From: Streptomyces sp. AP-93
GTDB lineage: Bacteria; Actinomycetota; Actinomycetes; Streptomycetales; Streptomycetaceae
DNA length: 64,000 nucleotides
Assembly: GCF_022808175.1 (NCBI RefSeq)
Contig: NZ_JALGBX010000018.1
Span: 124,001 to 188,000 of the forward strand
Direction: 5' to 3'
Position numbers and translations under genes: made by a program. Shown one piece after another: positions 47,514 to 55,598 of this stretch; the stretch's first letter is position 1; every line of letters starts with the position of its first letter. The notes beneath the pieces were generated by a model. The model saw only the letters and a list, made by a program, of their open reading frames with translations, had not been told where the DNA came from and made no database searches.

Positions 47514-47839
47514 TCGGTCCGTCTGCGAGTGGGGTGCGAGGTGGCAGGTGCGACGGCGGCTGACTTCCGCGCGCCGCCGAGACCGTGCGTGGGTTCCACC
47601 TCGCGGGTACGCGCCTGCGGCGCCGACGGTGGGGTGGAGGGACCTCGTTGGCCGCCGCGTGCAGTGGCGCGTGGGGCGGTAGGTGAGCGCGCCGACCGTC
47701 CCGCCGGGCCCGCAGCCCTTTTGGGGCATCCGGTGCCCGGCCGCCGCGCGCCGCCGGCACGTGTGCGTCACCTTCGGGATATCTCTGGTCGCAGATGGCG
47801 GTCGGCGTGGCCGCCACGGTCCGCAAAGGCAGGTGGCCG
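47514..47839. other. Non-coding gap with possible remains of the NUDIX gene
   Basis: About 325 bases with no intact reading frame that I can support. Frame-shifted scraps may derive from the NUDIX C-terminus. The promoter of the VOC gene at 47840 must lie here. Confidence 0.4.
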
Positions 47840-48325
47840 GTGAGCGTCCAGCCCGTTCCCGAGGGATATCCGCGCGTCACTCCGTACCTCTGTATCGACG
47901 GTGCCGCGGCCGCGATCGACTTCTATGCCTCCGTGCTCGGCGCACGGGAGCGGATGAGGATGGCGGGATCCGGAGGCAAGATCGGCCACGCCGAGCTGGA
48001 GCTCGGAAGCTCGGTCATCATGCTCGCGGACGAGTACCCCGACATCGGCTTCCGCTCACCGAAGTCGGTGGGCGGCACGCCCGTCACCCTGCACGTGTAC
48101 GTCGAGGACGTCGACGCGGTCTTCGCCAAGGCCCTTGCCCGGGGTGCCACCGAGCTGCGGCCGATCAGGGACGAGTTCTACGGCGACCGCACCGGCCAGT
48201 TCGAGGACCCGTTCGGACATCGCTGGAGCATCGCCACGCACATCGAGGACGTTCCGCCGGACGAGATGGAGAAGCGTTCCGGGGAAGCCGAGCGGGCCAT
48301 GGAGTCCAAGCCGGGCGGCGAATGA
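47840..48325 (+). CDS. VOC-superfamily (glyoxalase/PhnB-like) protein
   Basis: A 161-residue VOC protein: YPRVTPYLCIDGAAAAIDFYASVLGARERMRM, KIGHAELELGSSVIMLADEYPD, VYVEDVDAVFAKALARGATELRPIRDEFYGDRTGQFEDPFGHRWSIATHIEDV. The DPFGHxW ending is typical of the bleomycin-resistance/PhnB-like branch. GTG 47840 gives the normal family N-terminus; an ATG 45 bases earlier adds a basic extension. Function unknown. Confidence 0.85.
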   Translation: MSVQPVPEGYPRVTPYLCIDGAAAAIDFYASVLGARERMRMAGSGGKIGHAELELGSSVIMLADEYPDIGFRSPKSVGGTPVTLHVYVEDVDAVFAKALARGATELRPIRDEFYGDRTGQFEDPFGHRWSIATHIEDVPPDEMEKRSGEAERAMESKPGGE

Positions 48326-48445
48326 AGGATCCGTCCGCATCAACCCCGTGAAGGAGGGCCGTCCACGTTGCCGGAGCCGGTGTCGTGCAGGCACTGGGTG
48401 GTCGCCAGGTCGGGGGCGGACAGAGGCCCAGCTCGCCGGCTTCGC

Positions 48446-49033
48446 CTAGTCGCCGCGTCGGCCGGTGGTGGCCGGGACGGGGAGCGGGATCTCGAAGTGG
48501 ACGGTCCCGTAGCCGCCGTGTTCGCCGGTTGTGCGGGCGTCGCAGACCTCGTCGGCCATGCTGCGCCAGAAGGCTTCCGCGCCGGGGATGTCGACGTTCG
48601 TGTGCAGGTAGACGGCGTCGTAGCCGGGGACGCCTGCCGCGAACTCGCAGGCTGTCCTGACCATGGAATGGGCCAGACCGTGTCGGCGGTGGTCCGGGCG
48701 TACGTACACCCGTAGGAGCTGCGCCGTGCGCCCCGAGGGGTAGCGCTCGGTGAGCCATCGGGGGTGCGGGGGGTGTGCGGGGCCCCGGGAGTTCAGCGCG
48801 GTGGTGCCGACCACCTCCGAGCCCAGGACCGCCACGACGAGGGTGTGGCGCGGGTGCGTGAGGTAGGTGCTGTCGATGTCGACGACGTCGTCGTGCCACT
48901 GGGGTACGTACCCGTAGTCGAACTCCCGGTAGAACGTGTCGAGCATGACGCTCCGCGCGCCGGCCACGTCCTCGGGCCTGGCGTGCCGCACCACGTACGG
49001 GCCGATCTCTTGCCCCTGCGTCAGGTCTCTCAT
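48446..49033 (-). CDS. GNAT-family N-acetyltransferase
   Basis: A 195-residue acetyltransferase: VVRHARPEDVAGARSVMLDTFYREFDYGY, VVAVLGSEVVGTTALNSRG, and the acetyl-CoA site LLRVYVRPDHRRHGLAHSMVRTACEFA, followed by VYLHTN. ATG 49033 is preceded by GGGAG. It is divergent from the ten-gene operon with 183 bases between the two starts, so it may share the metal-responsive control region. It could modify the small-molecule product or confer self-protection, but this is conjecture. Confidence 0.85.
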   Translation of the reverse strand: MRDLTQGQEIGPYVVRHARPEDVAGARSVMLDTFYREFDYGYVPQWHDDVVDIDSTYLTHPRHTLVVAVLGSEVVGTTALNSRGPAHPPHPRWLTERYPSGRTAQLLRVYVRPDHRRHGLAHSMVRTACEFAAGVPGYDAVYLHTNVDIPGAEAFWRSMADEVCDARTTGEHGGYGTVHFEIPLPVPATTGRRGD

Positions 49034-49097
49034 GGCTCGGTGGCTCCCTTCCGGCACTCCGGTCTCGTGAGCGGCAGGCTACCGGAAATCCGTCCTA

Positions 49098-49126
49098 TTG
49101 GAAATGAAAACGATTTCAGGTAGCTT
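49098..49126 (+). promoter_or_regulatory. Candidate promoter with embedded Zur-like box for the ten-gene operon
   Basis: TTGGAA (49098-49103) and TAGCTT (49121-49126) are separated by exactly 17 bases, acceptable as -35 and -10 boxes. The spacer contains TGAAAACGATTTCA (49105-49118), with 5-base mirrored arms TGAAA/TTTCA. It closely resembles the A/T-rich palindromes bound by the zinc regulator Zur in actinobacteria (TGAAAA...TTTTCA type) but is one base shorter in the right arm. Such A/T-rich sequence is rare in this window. Binding there would block RNA polymerase, so metal-replete repression is expected. Confidence 0.5.
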
Positions 49127-49141
49127 CCTCCTCGGTTCGAT

Positions 49142-49168
49142 GCGGACGCCTCCCGTCAGGCGGTCCGC
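49142..49168 (+). promoter_or_regulatory. Hairpin in the 5' leader of the ten-gene operon
   Basis: GCGGACGCCT pairs with AGGCGGTCCGC, giving 10 base pairs with one bulged G and a 6-base loop. It lies between the proposed transcription start (about 49133) and the first start codon. It could be a leader attenuator or simply stabilise the message. Confidence 0.4.
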
Positions 49169-49216
49169 TTCGCAGGTATGCCCACTGGTCGTGGCGGCAT
49201 CTTGAGAGGAAGTCCC

Positions 49217-50503
49217 TTGGCACATCTGCTGGTTGTCGAGAGCTGGGTGGGGTCGATGAGCAGGCTGCTGCCCAGGGCGATCGGGGAAGGCGGGCACGAG
49301 TTCACCTTCGTCACCCGGGACCTGCACCACTACCTGCGCGGCGCCGGATCGGAGGGCCCGCATCCGCTGCTGGCGGCGCGCAACATCATCACCGCGGACA
49401 CGAACGACATGGATGAGCTGCTGCCCCACCTGGAACGGCTGCACGCGGTGCTTGCCTTCGACGGGGTCGTCTCCTCCTGCGACTACTACCTGCCGGCCGT
49501 TGCCCGGATCGCGGACCGGCTGGACCTGCCCGGCCCGGCCGTCCAGGCCGTCGAGGCCGCCTGCCGCAAGGACCTGACCCGCCGGGTGCTGGCGGAGGCC
49601 GGCGTGCCGGGCCCCCGTTTCGCGCTGTGCGCGGACACGGCGCAGGCCGCGGCCGCCGCCCGGGAGATCGGCTATCCGCTGGTGGTCAAGCCCGTGGACC
49701 TGTGCGCCGGAATGCTCGTACGGGAGGTCCGCGACGAGCGGGAACTGGAGGCGGCCTGCCGGGCGCTGGCCGAGTTCCCGGTCAACGCGCGCGGACAGGA
49801 CCGGATGCCCGTCGTGCTTCTGGAGGAGCTCCTGACCGGCCCGGAGGTCAGTGTCGAGACCGTCTCATTCGGCGGCGTCACGGGCGTGGTCGGTGTCACG
49901 GACAAGAGCATCGGCGGGGCACCCGCCTTCATCGAGACCGGTCACATGTTCCCCGCGGGAATCGCACCGCAGTCGGAGCGGGAAGCGGTCGACACGGCTG
50001 TCGCTGCGATCAAGGCCCTGGGCCTGGACCACATCGTGTGTCACACCGAGATCAAACTGACGCCCGAAGGTCCCAAGGTGGTCGAGGTCAACCCGCGCCC
50101 CGCCGGCAACCGGATCACCGAGCTGGTCCGCCACGTCACGGGCATCGACCTGGCAGCCGCCTGCGTGGACGTCGCCCTCGGCCGTAAGCCGGATCTGACA
50201 GCGCGCGCGACCGGCGTGCACAGCGCCGCCATCGCCTTCCTGCTTCCCCACACCACCGGCACCCTCGCCGGTATCGAGGGCGCCGACGACGTCCGTGCGC
50301 AGTCCGGGGTCCTGGAGCTCACCCTCGCCGAGCCCGGCCGCGCCGTACGGGCCGCGACCAGCAACAACGAGTACCTCGGCCACATCATGACCGCCGACAC
50401 CCAGGGCGGTGGGGCGCGGGAAAGCGCCGAACGGCTCTTGGCTCACCTGCGTCCCACTTTTGAAGAGCAGGGTGCCGAGCTGCCTTCGGCGGTGCCCGCA
50501 TGA
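49217..50503 (+). CDS. ATP-grasp ligase (amino-acid ligase type), operon gene 1
   Basis: A 428-residue ATP-grasp enzyme of the carnosine-synthase/L-amino-acid-ligase group. The N-terminal domain begins AHLLVVESWVGSMSRLLPRA. The ATP-grasp core has YPLVVKPVDLCAGMLV (ATP lysine), LLEELLTGPEVSVETVSFGG, and the Mg-binding ending VVEVNPRPAGNRI. These enzymes activate a carboxylate as acyl phosphate and join it to an amine, usually making dipeptides. TTG 49217 is the start because GAGAGGA lies 6-7 bases upstream; an ATG at 49178 has no ribosome site. It is expected to form the amide bond of the operon's product. Confidence 0.88.
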   Translation: MAHLLVVESWVGSMSRLLPRAIGEGGHEFTFVTRDLHHYLRGAGSEGPHPLLAARNIITADTNDMDELLPHLERLHAVLAFDGVVSSCDYYLPAVARIADRLDLPGPAVQAVEAACRKDLTRRVLAEAGVPGPRFALCADTAQAAAAAREIGYPLVVKPVDLCAGMLVREVRDERELEAACRALAEFPVNARGQDRMPVVLLEELLTGPEVSVETVSFGGVTGVVGVTDKSIGGAPAFIETGHMFPAGIAPQSEREAVDTAVAAIKALGLDHIVCHTEIKLTPEGPKVVEVNPRPAGNRITELVRHVTGIDLAAACVDVALGRKPDLTARATGVHSAAIAFLLPHTTGTLAGIEGADDVRAQSGVLELTLAEPGRAVRAATSNNEYLGHIMTADTQGGGARESAERLLAHLRPTFEEQGAELPSAVPA

Positions 50504-51333
50504 CCGCACCCACCCTGTCCGAGCTCGCCGTACGCACCGTCGACCAGCTCGTCGAGGCCGTCCGCGCGGGGGCGTACGGCTCCGATCCCGCCCGGGAACG
50601 CATCGCGCTCGCCTTCACCACCGCCCAGGCGGTCCGCCACGCCGGCCGCAGCAGTGGTTACCGCAACGAGGTGCTCAGTCTGCGCCTGGACGCGGCCGTC
50701 GGATCCTGCGCGGTGGAGCCGGGCGCCCTGCCCGCCGCGGCACTCGATGACTGTGTCGGCGCCTCGGTGGCCGAGCTCCTCGATCACCCGATGCTTCCCG
50801 TGCGGGTCGCCGCGCTCGACGCGTACCTGAGCCACGTACGCCCTCACACCCCCGACCACGGCGCCCGCCCGTACGCCCTGCCGGCGGGCAGCTCCCTGCA
50901 CCGGTCCAGAGCCCGCGCTCGCGCCGTGGTGGATCTGCTGCCCGAGGCCGGGATCCGCCGGATCCTCGTCATCGGTGTGGTCAACTCCCTGCTGGAACAG
51001 CTGCGTGCGCGCGGCCTGGGATACGTGCCCTGCGACCTCAAGGGCGGCACCACCGAGTGGGGCGAGCAGGTACGGGCCGACGCTTTCGCGGAGTTGGGGC
51101 ACTGCGACGCCGTGCTCGCCTCCGGCATGACCCTCGGGAACGGCACCTTCCAGCCCCTGCTCGACCACGTCGCCGCCACCGGGAAGCCCCTGGTCATGTT
51201 CGCGCAGACCGGCAGTGCGATCCTCCCGCGCTTCCTGGGCTCCGGGGTCAGCGCCGTGTCCGCGGAGCCCTACCCCTTCTTCTGGCTCGACGGCGGCCCC
51301 GGGGTCATCCACCGCTACGGAGGCACCCGGTGA
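50500..51333 (+). CDS. DUF364-like Rossmann protein (putative heavy-metal chelation), operon gene 2
   Basis: A 277-residue protein with a C-terminal Rossmann-like domain (ARAVVDLLPEAGIRRILVIGVVNSLLEQLRARG..., DAVLASGMTLGNGTFQPLLDHV, GKPLVMFAQTGSAILPRFLGSGVSAVSAEPYPFFWLDGGPGVIHRYGG). This fits the DUF364/'putative heavy-metal chelation' family with its DUF4213-type N-terminal part. The family has no proven reaction. ATG 50500 overlaps the preceding stop by 4 bases. Within this operon it may take part in ligand synthesis or metal handling. Confidence 0.75.
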   Translation: MTAPTLSELAVRTVDQLVEAVRAGAYGSDPARERIALAFTTAQAVRHAGRSSGYRNEVLSLRLDAAVGSCAVEPGALPAAALDDCVGASVAELLDHPMLPVRVAALDAYLSHVRPHTPDHGARPYALPAGSSLHRSRARARAVVDLLPEAGIRRILVIGVVNSLLEQLRARGLGYVPCDLKGGTTEWGEQVRADAFAELGHCDAVLASGMTLGNGTFQPLLDHVAATGKPLVMFAQTGSAILPRFLGSGVSAVSAEPYPFFWLDGGPGVIHRYGGTR

Positions 51334-52454
51334 CCGTCGCACCCCCGCTGGACCGCCTGCCGGCCCACAGCACGAACCCCGAGCTGCTGACCCTGGTCGG
51401 CCGCACCCCGCTCGCGCGGATCCGTACGGAACTGCCCTACGCCCACCCGGGCTTCTGGGCCAAACTCGAATGCCTCGGCGCCGGCGGGATGAAGGCGCGG
51501 TCCGCCGTGTCCATGCTGCGCGGTGCCCGGCAGCGCGGCGAACTGCGCCCGGGCGCCACCGTGGTCGAATCCACCTCCGGAACCCTCGGGATCGGGCTCG
51601 CCTTCGCCGGGCAGGCCCTCGGTCACCCGGTCGTCCTCATCGGTGACCGCGAACTCGAACCGTCCATGCGGCAGTTGCTCCGTGCGTACGGTGCACAGCT
51701 GGAGCTCGTGGACCGGCCCGCCGCCGAGGGTGGCTGGCAGGCGGCCCGGATCGCCCGGCTCCGCGAGGTACTGGAACGGATCCCGGACGCCTACTGGCCC
51801 GACCAGTACAACAACCCCGACAACGCGGCCGGATACCTCTCCATGGCCGCCGAACTCTGCGGACAGCTCGATCACTTGGACGTCCTGGTGTGCAGCGTCG
51901 GAACCGGCGGCCACAGCGCCGGGCTCATCGGCCCGCTGCGCCGCCGCTGGCCGCGGCTGAAGGTGATCGGCGTCGACTCCATCGGCTCCGCGATCTTCGG
52001 CCAGCCCGCCCGCCCCCGCCTCATGCGCGGACTCGGCAGCAGCATCCACCCGCGCAACGTCGCCCACCACGCCTTCGACGAGGTCCACTGGGTGGGCCCC
52101 GCCGAAGCGGTCGACGCCTGCCGCAGGCTCGCCCGTACCAGCTTCGTCAGCGGCGGCTGGAGCACGGGCGCCGTCGCCCTCGTCTCCGCCTGGGCCGCCC
52201 GCGTGGAAGCGGGCGCGGTCGTCGCGACGGTCTTCCCCGACGGGCCGCACCGCTACCTCGGCACCGTCTACGACGACGACTTCTGCCACGCCCACGGCCT
52301 CGACCGGGCTGAACTGGCCCTGCGCCCCCTGGAGATCGCACACCCGCGCGCGACCGAGGCGATCGGCTGGACCCGCTGCCGCACCGTCCTCGACCCGCGC
52401 GCGGCCACCCGGCCGCACCACCTGCCCGCACCGACGCGGGGAGATGCCGCATGA
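51330..52454 (+). CDS. Cysteine-synthase-like PLP enzyme, operon gene 3
   Basis: A 374-residue fold-type II PLP enzyme with Schiff-base lysine K55 (GAGGMKARSA), substrate loop ESTSGTLGIGLAFAG and phosphate loop CSVGTGGHSAG. It is a close paralogue of 44173-45300, with the same conserved YWPDQYNNPDN, GSAIFGQPARPRLMRGLGSSIHPRN and FPDGPHRYLGTVYDDDFCHAHGL. Like SbnA it may make a diaminopropionate-type or other beta-substituted alanine building block from O-phosphoserine or O-acetylserine; the nucleophile is unknown. GTG start overlaps gene 2 by 4 bases. Confidence 0.88.
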   Translation: MTVAPPLDRLPAHSTNPELLTLVGRTPLARIRTELPYAHPGFWAKLECLGAGGMKARSAVSMLRGARQRGELRPGATVVESTSGTLGIGLAFAGQALGHPVVLIGDRELEPSMRQLLRAYGAQLELVDRPAAEGGWQAARIARLREVLERIPDAYWPDQYNNPDNAAGYLSMAAELCGQLDHLDVLVCSVGTGGHSAGLIGPLRRRWPRLKVIGVDSIGSAIFGQPARPRLMRGLGSSIHPRNVAHHAFDEVHWVGPAEAVDACRRLARTSFVSGGWSTGAVALVSAWAARVEAGAVVATVFPDGPHRYLGTVYDDDFCHAHGLDRAELALRPLEIAHPRATEAIGWTRCRTVLDPRAATRPHHLPAPTRGDAA

Positions 52455-53509
52455 GACTCACCTGGCACACCACCGAGCTGGAACTGGCCGAGCCGCTGCG
52501 CATCTCCCGCTCGGTGATGGCCCGACGCGACGCGGTCTGGGTCGCGATCGAGCACGGCGGCATGACCGGCTGGGGCGAGGTCGTCAGCAGCGAGTACCTC
52601 GGCCTGCCCACCTCCCGCATCGTCCGGTACCTCACCACGGCGCGGGCCGCGGTGGAACGCCTGCCTGACCCCGAGACCGCGTGGGACGAACACGTGGCCG
52701 CCTCGCTGCCCGGCCTGCCGAAGCTGCCGGCCGGTGTGCTGGCCGGGCTGGAGGCGGCCCTGCTCGACCTGGTCGGCAAGCGGTCCGGCCGGCCCGCCCA
52801 CCAGCTGCTGGGTACGCCCACCGCACCGGCCGCGCAGACCACTCGTACGATCGGCATCACCGCCCCCGTACCGGCCGCAGCGCAGGCGGCCCGGCTCGCC
52901 GTGAGCGGCTTCACCGCCCTCAAGGTCAAGGCGGGATCCCCCGATCCGGCCGAAGACCTCGCGCGCGTGGAGGCCGTACGCACCGGAGCCCCCGAGGCGA
53001 GCCTGCTGCTCGACCCCAACGGGGCGTGGACCGAACGCCAGGCGATCGACCTGCTGCCACGCTTCGCCGACCTCGGGGTCACCGCCGTGGAACAGCCCAT
53101 CGCGCCGGGCAGCCCCGACGCGCTCGCCCGCGTGGCCAAGGAATCACCGATCCCCGTCATCGCCGACGAGGACGCCGTCTCGTACGAGGATGCCGTGGCG
53201 CTCGCCGGACTGGTCCACGGCGTCAACGTCAAGCTCGCCAAGTGCGGCGGAGTACGGGCCGCGCTGCGCATCCACGAAGCCCTGCGCGGCACCGGCACCG
53301 ACCTCATGCTCGGCTGCCTCACCGCCAGCTCGCTCGGCATCGCCCCCGCCGTGCACCTCGCCGACCGGGCCCGCTGGGTGGACCTCGACGGGCACCTGCT
53401 GCTCGCCGACGACCCGTGGACCGGCATCGGGGGCACGGACGGCACCGTACGTGCTGCCGACCGGGCCGGACTCGGCGTCAGACGCACCCACATGGCGGTC
53501 GTCCGGTGA
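52451..53509 (+). CDS. Enolase-superfamily dipeptide-epimerase-like enzyme, operon gene 4
   Basis: A 352-residue enolase-superfamily protein of the muconate-lactonising/Ala-Glu-epimerase subgroup. The barrel has K158-V-K160 (ALKVKAG), metal ligands D188 (LLLDPNGAW), E214 (VEQPI) and D239 (IADEDA), and the second general base around K261/K264 (NVKLAKCGG). That is the complete catalytic set of Ala-Glu-type epimerases, which invert the alpha-carbon of dipeptides; N-acylamino-acid racemases share it. Next to an ATP-grasp ligase this strongly suggests the operon makes and then epimerises a dipeptide-like amide. Confidence 0.88.
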   Translation: MRLTWHTTELELAEPLRISRSVMARRDAVWVAIEHGGMTGWGEVVSSEYLGLPTSRIVRYLTTARAAVERLPDPETAWDEHVAASLPGLPKLPAGVLAGLEAALLDLVGKRSGRPAHQLLGTPTAPAAQTTRTIGITAPVPAAAQAARLAVSGFTALKVKAGSPDPAEDLARVEAVRTGAPEASLLLDPNGAWTERQAIDLLPRFADLGVTAVEQPIAPGSPDALARVAKESPIPVIADEDAVSYEDAVALAGLVHGVNVKLAKCGGVRAALRIHEALRGTGTDLMLGCLTASSLGIAPAVHLADRARWVDLDGHLLLADDPWTGIGGTDGTVRAADRAGLGVRRTHMAVVR

Positions 53510-54780
53510 AGATCCTCAGATCCGTGCGGGGCTTCCCGCTCGCCGTACGACTCCTCCTGGTCAACCAGCTCGGCGTCAACACCGGCTTCTACCTGCTCAT
53601 CCCGTACCTCGCCACCCACCTCACCGACGACCTGGGGCTGTCGGCCGCCGTCGTCGGCATCGTCCTCGGCCTGCGCAACCTCAGCCAGCAGGGCCTGTTC
53701 CTGATCGGCGGCTCGGCCGCCGACCGGCTCGGCGCCCGCGGCGTGATCGTCACGGGCTGCGGGCTGCGCACGGTGGGATTCGGCTTGTTCGCCCTCGGCG
53801 ACAGCCTGCCGCTGCTCATCGCCGCTTCCATACTCAGCGGGCTCGCGGGGGCCCTCTTCAACCCCGCCGTGCGGACGTACGTCGCCCAGGAGGCCGGCGA
53901 GCGCAAGGCGGAGGCGTTCGCGCTGTTCAACGTGTTCGCCACGACCGGGGCGCTGCTCGGCCCGCTGCTGGGGACCCTGCTGCTGCTCGTGGACTTCCGG
54001 GCAGCCGCCGTCACCGCGGCCGGCGTATTCGCCGTACTCACGCTCGCGCAGTTCCTGGTGCTCCCGGCGCGTGAGGTACCGGCTCCCGAGTCGGGTGTCC
54101 TCGCCGACTGGCGAGAGGTGGCCGGCAACCGCCGGTTCCTGCTCTTCTCCCTCGCCATGGTCGGGATGTACGGCCTGGAGAACCAGCTCTACCTGCTGCT
54201 GCCCCGTGCGGCGACCGACGCCTCCGGCTGGGGCGGCTCGGTCGGCCTGCTGTTCCTCGCCGGGACCGTCGCCAACCTGCTGTTCCAGCTGCGCATCACC
54301 CGCGCCCTGAAGGCCCGGGGGAGCAGGGGCCGTTGGATCGCCACCGGCCTGGGCGTCATGGGCCTGGGATTTCTGCCCCCGATGCTCGTCGCGGGCGCCG
54401 CCACCGCGCACCCCCTGCGTCTGCTGCCCGTGCTCGCCGGGGCCTTGCTGCTGCACCTCGGGGTGATGATCGCCTCGCCGTTCGTGATGGAGCTGATACC
54501 GGCCTTCGGCCGCGACAGCCTGACCGGCACGTTCTACGGCCTCTTCTACGCGGTCTCCGGGGTCGCGGCCGCCGCCGGCAGCGCGGCCATCGGCTGGTCC
54601 ATGGACACCGCCGGCCAGACCGGCCTGACCTGGCTGCCCTACGGCTGCTGCCTCGCCCTGGGCCTGGCATCCGCAGCGGGCGTCGCACACCTCCAGCGCC
54701 GAGGCGTGCTGCCCGTAGGGCAGGCACACGATCCGACGGCCCCCGCTCTCCCCGACCGGCCCCGAAGCGAGACGCGATGA
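53506..54780 (+). CDS. MFS exporter, operon gene 5
   Basis: A 424-residue 12-helix MFS protein, paralogous to 42875-44176. It has the MFS motif A-like loop GGSAADRLGARGVIV between helices 2 and 3. In staphylopine-type systems an MFS protein (CntE) exports the metallophore, and the position here between the biosynthesis and importer genes fits that role. GTG 53506 overlaps gene 4 by 4 bases. The C-terminal 30 residues are polar and proline-rich. Confidence 0.88.
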   Translation: MKILRSVRGFPLAVRLLLVNQLGVNTGFYLLIPYLATHLTDDLGLSAAVVGIVLGLRNLSQQGLFLIGGSAADRLGARGVIVTGCGLRTVGFGLFALGDSLPLLIAASILSGLAGALFNPAVRTYVAQEAGERKAEAFALFNVFATTGALLGPLLGTLLLLVDFRAAAVTAAGVFAVLTLAQFLVLPAREVPAPESGVLADWREVAGNRRFLLFSLAMVGMYGLENQLYLLLPRAATDASGWGGSVGLLFLAGTVANLLFQLRITRALKARGSRGRWIATGLGVMGLGFLPPMLVAGAATAHPLRLLPVLAGALLLHLGVMIASPFVMELIPAFGRDSLTGTFYGLFYAVSGVAAAAGSAAIGWSMDTAGQTGLTWLPYGCCLALGLASAAGVAHLQRRGVLPVGQAHDPTAPALPDRPRSETR

Positions 54781-55598
54781 CAGTGACGACAAGCAGCAAC
54801 CTGCTCACCGACCACCCCGAGCTCTACGAGGAACGCTTCCCCGACCCCGAACGGCTCGCCGCCCGCTGGACCGAGGAGGTGCTGACCCGCCACGGCGCCG
54901 GCCCCCGCGTCCTCGATGTCGGGTGCGGCACGGGCCGGGACGCCGCCTGGCTGCACCACCGGGCCGGGCGAGAGGTCACCGGCATCGACACCTCGCAGGC
55001 CATGCTGGCGCACGCGGGCACGCACCACCCGGGCCCTGAGTACCGCCTGGCCGACATGCGCGACTTCGACCTCGGAGCGACCTTCGACGCGATCGTCTGC
55101 CTGGACAGCGCCTTGCTCTACTGCCACACCAACGAGGACCTCGCCGCCTTCCTCGCCCGCTGCCGCGCCCACCTCACCCCGGGCGGACTCCTCGTCGCGG
55201 AGATGCGCAACGGGGCCTTCTTCCTCGGCAACACCGAACTCCTCGACGGCCCGCGCACCGCCTCCTTCGCATGGCGCGGCACCACCTACACCTCCCACAC
55301 CACCCTGTGGATCGATCACGGCGCGCAACTCCTGCGCCGCCGGAGAATCTGGACCGCCGACGACGGCTGTCCGCGGGAAGAGCAGCGCTCCGCCTGGAGG
55401 CTCCTCTTCCCGCAGGAACTCCGGCACTTCCTCGCCACCGCAGGGTTCGAGGTCCTCGCGCTGCACGACGGACCCGGCCCCCGCACCGAACCGCCGTGGA
55501 GCGAAGGCGAGGCCCCGCACGGGACCACGAGTTCCGACCGCCTCCACCTCATCGCCCGGCTCAAGCCCCACCCCAGCAACGGAGACACCACCCCATGA
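54777..55598 (+). CDS. Class I SAM-dependent methyltransferase, operon gene 6
   Basis: A 273-residue methyltransferase with motif I VLDVGCGTGRDAAWL, the acidic residue of motif II in GIDTSQAML, and motif IV-like FDAIVCLDSALLYC. The C-terminal part has a beta-rich extension with many Trp/Tyr residues. It would methylate N or O of the operon's small molecule. ATG 54777 overlaps gene 5 by 4 bases. Confidence 0.9.
   Translation: MTVTTSSNLLTDHPELYEERFPDPERLAARWTEEVLTRHGAGPRVLDVGCGTGRDAAWLHHRAGREVTGIDTSQAMLAHAGTHHPGPEYRLADMRDFDLGATFDAIVCLDSALLYCHTNEDLAAFLARCRAHLTPGGLLVAEMRNGAFFLGNTELLDGPRTASFAWRGTTYTSHTTLWIDHGAQLLRRRRIWTADDGCPREEQRSAWRLLFPQELRHFLATAGFEVLALHDGPGPRTEPPWSEGEAPHGTTSSDRLHLIARLKPHPSNGDTTP

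Noticed and set aside
52147..54792. An 881-codon open frame antisense to operon genes 3-5
   Set aside because: The text is repetitive Gly/Glu/Arg and Ser/Ala sequence without motifs; the plus strand has three intact enzyme and transporter genes there.
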